From Liquidambar formosana (taxonomy: Eukaryota > Streptophyta > Magnoliopsida > Saxifragales > Altingiaceae): a stretch of 64,000 nucleotides of DNA. The translations under genes were made by a program, and so were the position numbers. The stretch's first letter is position 1, and the number at the start of each line of letters is the position of its first letter. This document shows, piece after piece, positions 58,301 through 64,000 of this stretch. Below the pieces are notes generated by a model. The model was not told the DNA's origin and did not search any database. It was given only the letters and a program-made list of their open reading frames with translations. The DNA lies in NCBI GenBank assembly GCA_039720395.1, contig CM077823.1:10372107-10436106 (forward strand). The letters run 5' to 3'.

Positions 58301-59163
58301 ATATTGCTCAATTGAAGGACACAACAAAGTCATTTTGAGAAATAAGAATCAATTCCTTCTGGTGTTTAACAAGTCGGATTTGCCGTAAACGTTAAATTAA
58401 TGATGTAGGGCAAGTAGTGACCTTACCATAAGGATTAAAGAAAAATAAGGAAAGGTAATGTTCCTTCCGGGAATTCAGTCCGTAAGGAACCTTTTGACTT
58501 TGTGACCAAACTGGACGTGGACACGCGTTGAGAAGACTGGGAAGACCGTTCATTAATTCAATTCAAAGTCAAGGACGTTAAACCCACGTTAACAAGTCGG
58601 ATTTGACTTTTGATTTTCATAAAGTTCACCAATGTGTTTATTTAATTCTGTCTTTCTTTATTTTTTGTCCTAATATTTAATTTCTTCGCGTTAAATCCAC
58701 GTTAAGCCATTCCAGAAAAGTTTTTATACATCTGTGATATGATTGACGTATATACATCTGTGATATAACAAGTAAAACAAAATGAAAATGTTAAGAGACT
58801 TTTTGATCCCATAATTCCACGTACATTACTTGATTCTCTTTAATTCATAATATCACATATTCATATCACAGTTATATTAAAGGCTTACTTCAATAATTTT
58901 CGTTAGAATTTTTTTAATTAAACTCGAGTTGTTAGTGACCTTATTACTGCATCTAGAGGAGGTAAAAAAAACAAGAAGCAAGGAAATACTTGTAGACCTC
59001 CCATGATAGCCCCAAAATCAATCTTAGATGTGGCTCCAATAAAGGCTTTTTATTTTTGAGAAAAGGTTGGTGTGGTTACAGTAAAAAAGGTTGTCAGTCA
59101 AGTCATTGGTTTTGAGGAACTGTTAATTGGAGGGGTCAAATAACATTGACAAAATAAATAATA
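58301..59163 (+). repeat. Inner part of the plus-oriented duplication arm
   Basis: 58480-58690 matches 50250-50350 and 49660-49790 in inverse orientation (CGTTCATTAATTCAATTCAAAGTC; AGTTCACCAATG.GTTTATTTA). 59100-59163 (TTGAGGAACTGTTAA) matches 49815. Non-coding. Confidence 0.6.
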
Positions 59164-59428
59164 ATAATTGTAAAATCCATGTTTTTATTAGCATATTCCG
59201 TGTCAAAATAGTCTATGTGTTGTTTCAAGATAGTTGAAGCGTCGAAGATTGACTCAAGTGAAGGCTTTTAGTCAATGCGACTCATAGCTATTCTTAGGCA
59301 AGGTAAGTGTCTATAGAAGCCCGGTCTCCATTGATTTAAATTCTTTTGAATTTGTTTTTAATTAAAAGCTTTTAGTGTGAGTGTTTTTAAATATTTTTAA
59401 AAAGCTTTTTTGTGAAAAATGGTTACCT

Positions 59429-59609
59429 GATCAATCGAGGGTGAGTGCCGATCGATCGGAGGTATTTTAAATAACAAACTTTCTCTAGCTACTGTTTTTC
59501 ACGATCGATCAGGGCTGAGGGCTGAGGGCTGATCGATCATAGGGTCTCCAAAAATGAACTTTTGGGTTTGTTTTTCAAGATCGATCGGGCATGGACCCCG
59601 ATCGATCGT
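59429..59609 (+). repeat. Palindromic GATCGATC motif array in the solo LTR
   Basis: Copies: CCGATCGATCGG (59448-59459, perfect 12-bp palindrome), CGATCGATC (59502), GATCGATC (59531), GATCGATCGGG (59579) and CCGATCGATCG (59598), plus a decayed TGATCAATCGAG (59428). All lie upstream of the TATA box. Confidence 0.88.
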
Positions 59610-59683
59610 GTCAGTTTTTAAATTGTTTAAAACTTACCTATTTGATCTTAAAACGTGTCCCAATCACTTGGGGTGTCTTAGAC

Positions 59684-59693
59684 TTTATAAATA
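59684..59693 (+). promoter_or_regulatory. TATA box of the 59-kb solo LTR
   Basis: TTTATAAATA lies 75 bp after the last GATCGATC motif and before a leader (AGCAAGCCTCTCTTAATTAGG) of the kind seen in SIRE-like LTRs. Confidence 0.55.
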
Positions 59694-60260
59694 GGATTTG
59701 TTTTCATTGAGGAGGCTAAGCAAGCCTCTCTTAATTAGGTTTTACAAAGTTCATCTTCTCTAAACCTCTCTAGAGCACTTTAACCTAAGTTTTTACATAC
59801 ATGTTCTAGAGACCTTCAAACCACACACCTTTCACTTCCTTGAATGATTGTGAGTCCGTTGCGACGGTGATCGAGATTGCGAGTTCATGATTGAAAATAT
59901 CGCTGTGAAGAGGTTGGTTGCGACTAAAGCCGTGAAGACGGAGATCGATTATGTGTGATCGTGGGAGTGAAGACAACTGCATGAGTCTTTGTGGTCTGTA
60001 AGTGTATCTTGTATTCATTGAGTTCATAGTGGATTTGCTTCAACTGGACTAGGTCCTGTGGTTTTTCCCATCTAGGGTTTTCCATATAAAAATCTCTGTG
60101 CAATCTTTTACTCGCTTTTATACCTGCTATGTGATTGATTTGATTGTGATAATAGAGATTAAGTGTATTGATAATTAAAATTGGGTAAGATTATTCGTAA
60201 TACCTATTCAACTCCCCCTTCTAGGTATTTTAGGGTTAGTATAACCGGAATTTCAATAAT

Positions 60261-60826
60261 AATAAATGGAGTAGGAAAATCTGATAATTGTCTTTACGAC
60301 GTCTAAAAGAAATCTATTGGCATAAGAGAAATTATGTTGCTCTTATTTTGCCATGGCATGTCTGAACCTTTTGACCAATGACATACTTTCACTGATAACC
60401 ACCAAACGTGTCTTCATAGTAGAGAAAAACTTGTATATATACAATTTTAATATGACTAATTTAGTATCACAAAGTCACAAACTAATGCTAATGAGAGTGA
60501 AGCAAAGTGGGATTGTCAAAGGATTTTTTTGTCTTACAATCCCACTTTGTTTGATTCTCATTGACCCGTCGCATCACGTGACCATATCACAGTTACACGG
60601 AAGACTCAGTCCACTATCACATACATACAATGACTGCAATATTACATTCAATGGGTTGTTTATAAATCTCTCCCTATCTTTTGCTTCTAAGCGTGCATGA
60701 TACTTGAGATTAAGACTCCTTCTCTCTCTCTCTCTCTTCTCTAAGATAATGTTGACAAGATCAAATCTCTCCCTAGCTTTTGCTTATAAGTCTCTCCCTA
60801 GCTTTTGCTTCCAAGCGTACATGATA
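60261..60826 (+). repeat. Promoter copy of the LRK10L pseudogene
   Basis: GAGTAGGAAAATCTG, TTGGCATAAGAGAAATTATG and CCTTTTGACCAATGAC match 49860-50110 and, inverted, 49400-49580. A TATA-like GTTTATAAAT (60658) and CT repeats (60720-60738) follow. The start region is duplicated (CTCTCCCTAGCTTTTGCTT twice, 60770-60815). Confidence 0.75.
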
Positions 60827-61105
60827 ATGTTGACAAAAGCAAGAGTTTTGGCAATAGGACTTACAGTCTTCGTCCATGCCTTGTTCCTCTAAGGTGGTTT
60901 TCCTAATTAAAAATGAAATTTCAACATGCAAACTATCTTCCTGCGGAAGTATTCGAAGAATCAGATACCCTTCTTGATTAAAAGTGATCCTTCATACTGT
61001 GGTGATCCTAATTATGAGCAGGGTTGTAAAGACAACCATACCATCTTATACCTCTACTCCGGAGAATACTACTACGTAGAGGAGATTAGGTACCATAATA
61101 GATTT
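60827..61105 (+). pseudogene. Truncated LRK10L ectodomain exon (plus-strand copy)
   Basis: ATG at 60827 starts MLTKARVLAIGLTVFVHALF, nearly the same as the orphan exon at 49266 on the other strand. A stop follows at residue 22 (TAA at 60890). Beyond it, LIKSDPSYCGDPNYEQGC and YLYSGEYYYVEEIRYHN match the other copy in other frames. Similarity ends at ACCATAATAG (about 61105), just before copia sequence. It is non-functional. Confidence 0.85.
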
Positions 61106-61171
61106 TCAAGGAGGTTCTCATTGAAAATTTTGCTTGATAGATTTCTAATTTCTGGAATATGTGATTTACAG

Positions 61172-61718
61172 TGCTGAAAAGAAGGAAATTCCAAAATACA
61201 ACATAGATCAAGAAGAAAAGCCAATATATATATCAATTATGTTCCTATTAACACGTGTTGATATTGTTAAGGCTATAGATTTGATAGTCCCGCAGATGAC
61301 TCCTAGTCCCATGATCAAAGCATCTAATAGTGTTGATACAACTACGATTTGTGATTATTCCTTGAATAGTGCTGGTGATAGAAGCACAGGTCAATGTTTG
61401 TGAAAGAAATAAAGATACTGAGAGACATGATTCCTTGATTTGTGCTCATAGACATGATCCCATGATTTATGGCTATGACAGAGGTGATACAGAAGATGCA
61501 AAGATTATAGAGATGCTGGAGCCTTCCTGATTTGTCATATTTGCAAATATAATATTCTCAAAATTCTTTTATTCCTTTCTTGGTTAATTTCCTTCGATAG
61601 ATAAATGGTTGACTTACCTTATTCATGTACATGTAACTATTATATAAATGAATATATCTTTCTTTCTATCATTCATCGAAAAGTAGAGAATTCATATTCA
61701 ATTCTCTAATTTTTCACA
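61172..61718 (+). mobile_element. 5' LTR of a copia element
   Basis: It ends TTTTCACA directly before the primer site at 61719. The most likely start is TGCTGAAAAGAAGGAAATTCC, close to the TGTTGAAAAG start common in copia LTRs, giving 547 bp. The start is approximate because the 3' LTR lies outside the window. A TATA-like TATATAAATG lies near 61642. Confidence 0.65.
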
Positions 61719-61731
61719 TGGTATCAGAGCC
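61719..61731 (+). promoter_or_regulatory. Primer-binding site (tRNA-Met) of the copia element
   Basis: TGGTATCAGAGCC immediately follows the LTR. Confidence 0.85.
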
Positions 61732-61784
61732 TTTTGGTGACTAAAGAGAGAGAATTTTATTTTCCTTCTAGCTCACTTGATTCC

Positions 61785-64000
61785 ATGGCTTTATCTTCCT
61801 TAACTGCCTTTTCTGCTACTACTACTACGTATCCCTACCCATCCACTATAAATGTGGGAAACTTTGTTTCCATTCATTTGACCCCAACAAATTTTTTACT
61901 TTGGCAAGTGTAAGTTATGGGACTGATTGAAAGCCAAAACCTTAATGGTTTCATTGATGGCACATGGCCCGAACCAAGTAGGACCATCTCCTCCCCAGAC
62001 AGTACTGATACCGGCGGCACGAAGGAGATACCCAATCCAGAGTACCTATATTGGAAGAGGTCTAATCGCTTGCTATGAAAGTGAATCACTAGAACACTCA
62101 CAAAAGAGGTCCTCGACTTTGTGGTAGGACTCAAGACATCCGATGAGGTATGGGCTGCACTAGCTAATGCATTTGCCCAAAATTCTTTTGAACGTGAATT
62201 TCAATTGCTTCAGGAAATTCAAATGATGCGTCGATCAAATTTCTTATCTTTAAATTACTAAATTCGACATTTCAAGAACTGTTGTGATAGTATAGCTACA
62301 ATTGGTAAGTCCATTGATGATAAGAGCAAAGTGTTTGGCTTCTTAATGGGTTGGGAGCCCACTATGAAGCCTTAATTACTTCTATGCTTAAGCCACCAAC
62401 ACCAAGTTATGCTGATGTTGTGCCACTCCTACAAAGTTATGAAACATGCACCAGTTTTTTTCACTACACTTCTGGCAACATGGCCTTCTTTGGCCAAAAA
62501 GGTGGTAACTTCAAGACCAAAGAAAAGCATCCTAGACATCAAATCTTAGGATTCTCTTTATGAGGCCGTGGTTTTACTCAGGCAACCTAAACCACTAAAC
62601 ATGGCACTAGCAGTAGTGGAGGTGGACCTACTCCTAGGTAGAAAAAAGGCAACCAGCCCTAATCTTTCCAAAATTCCCAAGCCTCTGCAAGGACTCCACA
62701 ACCAAGAGATCGCAACAATCCACCCCCCATCTGTCAAATATATGGCAAGAGAGACCATGAGGCTCTGCGATATTGGGAATACTTCAATCATCTTTACTAG
62801 CCTAATGATCTGCCCCATGCATTGGCTGCCATGAATGTTAATGAAAATCATAATGCTGAGTGGTTTGCTGATACAGGTACTACTTCACATCTGATTGGTG
62901 ATCCTGGTAAGTTACATAATTTAAAACATTATTCTAGCCGAGATAGTGTCATGGTTGGGAATGGAGACACTGTACCTATTACACATGTTGGTACTGCAAA
63001 TTTCAGACTTAGGAATGATTATATTGATTTAAAAAATGTCCTTCTTGTCCCAGATATGAAGAAAAATCTCTTGTCCATTAGTCAATTTACTAGTGACTAC
63101 CCATTTAACTTTGAATTCTCTTGCACTGGTTTTGTGATAAAGGACAGGAGAACAGGAATGGTGATCGCGACAGGGAGTCGCAAGGGTGATCTTTATGCAT
63201 TGGAAGCTCTACAGGTAGCTCTTTTCTCTAATCGGTTCAGAGTTGCGGATGAGTGTGTCTGGCATTAAAGACTTGGTCACACCCAATCTAAAGTAGTTAA
63301 ATTTCTAGAGAATAAAGGTTTAATCCATGTGGATACCTGGAATAAGAGCAACCATACTTGTGAAAGTTGTCAGATTGGAAAATAAAAAAAACTTCCTTTC
63401 TATGCATCTTTACCTATGTGTACTAAACCCTTTGAGAAAATCCATTGTGATTTGTGGGGCCCAACGTTGATTCTATCAATTCAAAAGTTTTGCTATTATG
63501 TTAACTTTGTGGATGATCTAACCAGATTCACTTGGATATTTCCCTTAAGACACAAGTCTGAATTTTTTGCCTGTTATTTAAAGTTTGAAAAATATGTGGA
63601 ACGTCAATTTGAAAAAAAAAAAAATTTCCAATCAGATTGTGGGGGAGAATTTGTAAAAATAGAATTTCCTAATCATCTCCAACAACATGGAATTCAATTA
63701 CAACAATCATGTCGTGGCACACTAGAACAAAATGGCGTGGTTGAACAGCGACATAGAACCATTTGCAAAATGGGGTTAACTATGCTTTATAATAGTGGAT
63801 TACCGAAGTGATACTGGGTTGAGAGTTTTGCAACAACTGTATTTCTCATGAATCACATGCCCTCCATGATTCATAACATGGACGCACCATATCACTTGTT
63901 ATTTAATCGGTATCCTGCCTATACGTCACTTCGTGTTTTTGGATGTCGGTGCTTTCCTTATCTAATGAACTATGCCAACAACAAATTTGAGCACAAATCC
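61785..64000 (+). pseudogene. Copia gag-pol remnant: gag, protease, integrase (window ends inside)
   Basis: From ATG 61785, gag reads with stops: NPEYLYWKRSNRLL, then VWAALANAFAQNSFEREFQLL, the gag_pre/UBN2-type core. The zinc knuckle is damaged (CQIYGKRDHEALRYW: two cysteines replaced by tyrosine). The protease active site is WFADTGTTSHL (about 62862). The gag-pre-integrase HHCC region (RLGHTQSK ... CESCQIGK) has a stop at 63382. The integrase core shows its three catalytic acids in CDLWGP (63448), SDCGGEF (63633) and EQNGVVEQRHRT (about 63725). Stops at 61910, 62260 and 63809 and frame changes show decay. Reverse transcriptase lies beyond the window. Confidence 0.88.

Larger units (their letters stand above)
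59164..60260 (+). mobile_element. Solo LTR with target duplication ATAAT
   Basis: The LTR (59169-60255, 1,087 bp) starts TGTAAAATCC and ends CCGGAATTTCA. ATAAT flanks both sides (59164-59168 and 60256-60260). Its right part ends with TACCTATTCAACTCCCCCTTCTAGG, typical of SIRE-like copia LTRs. The paralogous region at 49815-49890 is continuous, so the empty site is visible. A TATA box and CGATCGATCG palindromes mark the promoter. No internal sequence or partner LTR is adjacent. Confidence 0.88.

Overview
The window looks like an AT-rich, repeat-dense piece of a flowering-plant nuclear genome, most likely a dicot. The evidence is split genes with GT-AG introns, tRNA-Met primer sites (TGGTATCAGAGC), Ty1/copia and Ty3/gypsy LTR elements, an L1-type LINE, tRNA-derived SINEs, MULE and hAT miniature elements, and two plant gene families. 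The species cannot be named. Only one gene reads as intact: a five-exon FAD-dependent monooxygenase on the minus strand (23036-29658), whose exons sum to 417 codons including the stop. A second locus is a rust-resistance Lr10-like (LRK10L) receptor kinase on the minus strand (54497-56611). It has an intact kinase exon but a one-base frameshift in the ectodomain exon. Three relatives are partial: an orphan ectodomain exon (48492-49266), a truncated plus-strand copy (60827-61105) and a short GUB_WAK-like fragment (52203-52370).

Layout. 1-5732 is the 3' half of a SIRE-type copia element (pol, extra third ORF, 3' LTR). It adjoins the 3' end of a Tat/Ogre-like gypsy element with a 66-bp tandem array and LTR (5733-9603). 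9.6-15 kb holds a SINE and five diverged copies of a module, each with a candidate mini-exon bounded by splice signals. 15.1-22.1 kb is a patchwork of segmental duplications of the FAD-gene upstream region, broken by a MULE with a perfect 9-bp target duplication and a second large foldback. The FAD gene follows. Its upstream side is interrupted by a roughly 5.4-kb LINE that itself contains a 2,473-bp solo LTR with target duplication ATTGT. 37.85-39.3 kb is another copy of the duplicated block, split by a second MULE. 39.8-42.1 kb is an internally deleted gypsy element; 42.98-43.29 kb is a complete 313-bp TRIM retroelement; 44-45.9 kb holds further gypsy LTR pieces. 47.45-61.1 kb is the LRK10L neighbourhood: a large inverted duplication with hAT MITEs, SINEs, foldbacks and a second solo LTR. 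The window ends inside a decayed copia element (61172-64000).

Two patterns stand out. First, four unrelated LTRs each carry their own short, repeated, self-complementary motif: AAGACGTCTT, TGTGCGTACGCACA, TTTCAGCCGGCTGAAA or CCGATCGATCGG. In each case it sits about 50-540 bp upstream of a TATA box, and the first motif recurs ahead of the extra ORF of the copia element, also followed by a TATA-like sequence. Second, the five candidate mini-exons at 11.7-14.8 kb all have lengths divisible by three (33, 57, 45, 33, 42) and all stay open in the same phase. Both rest on reading the sequence directly; function is inference.
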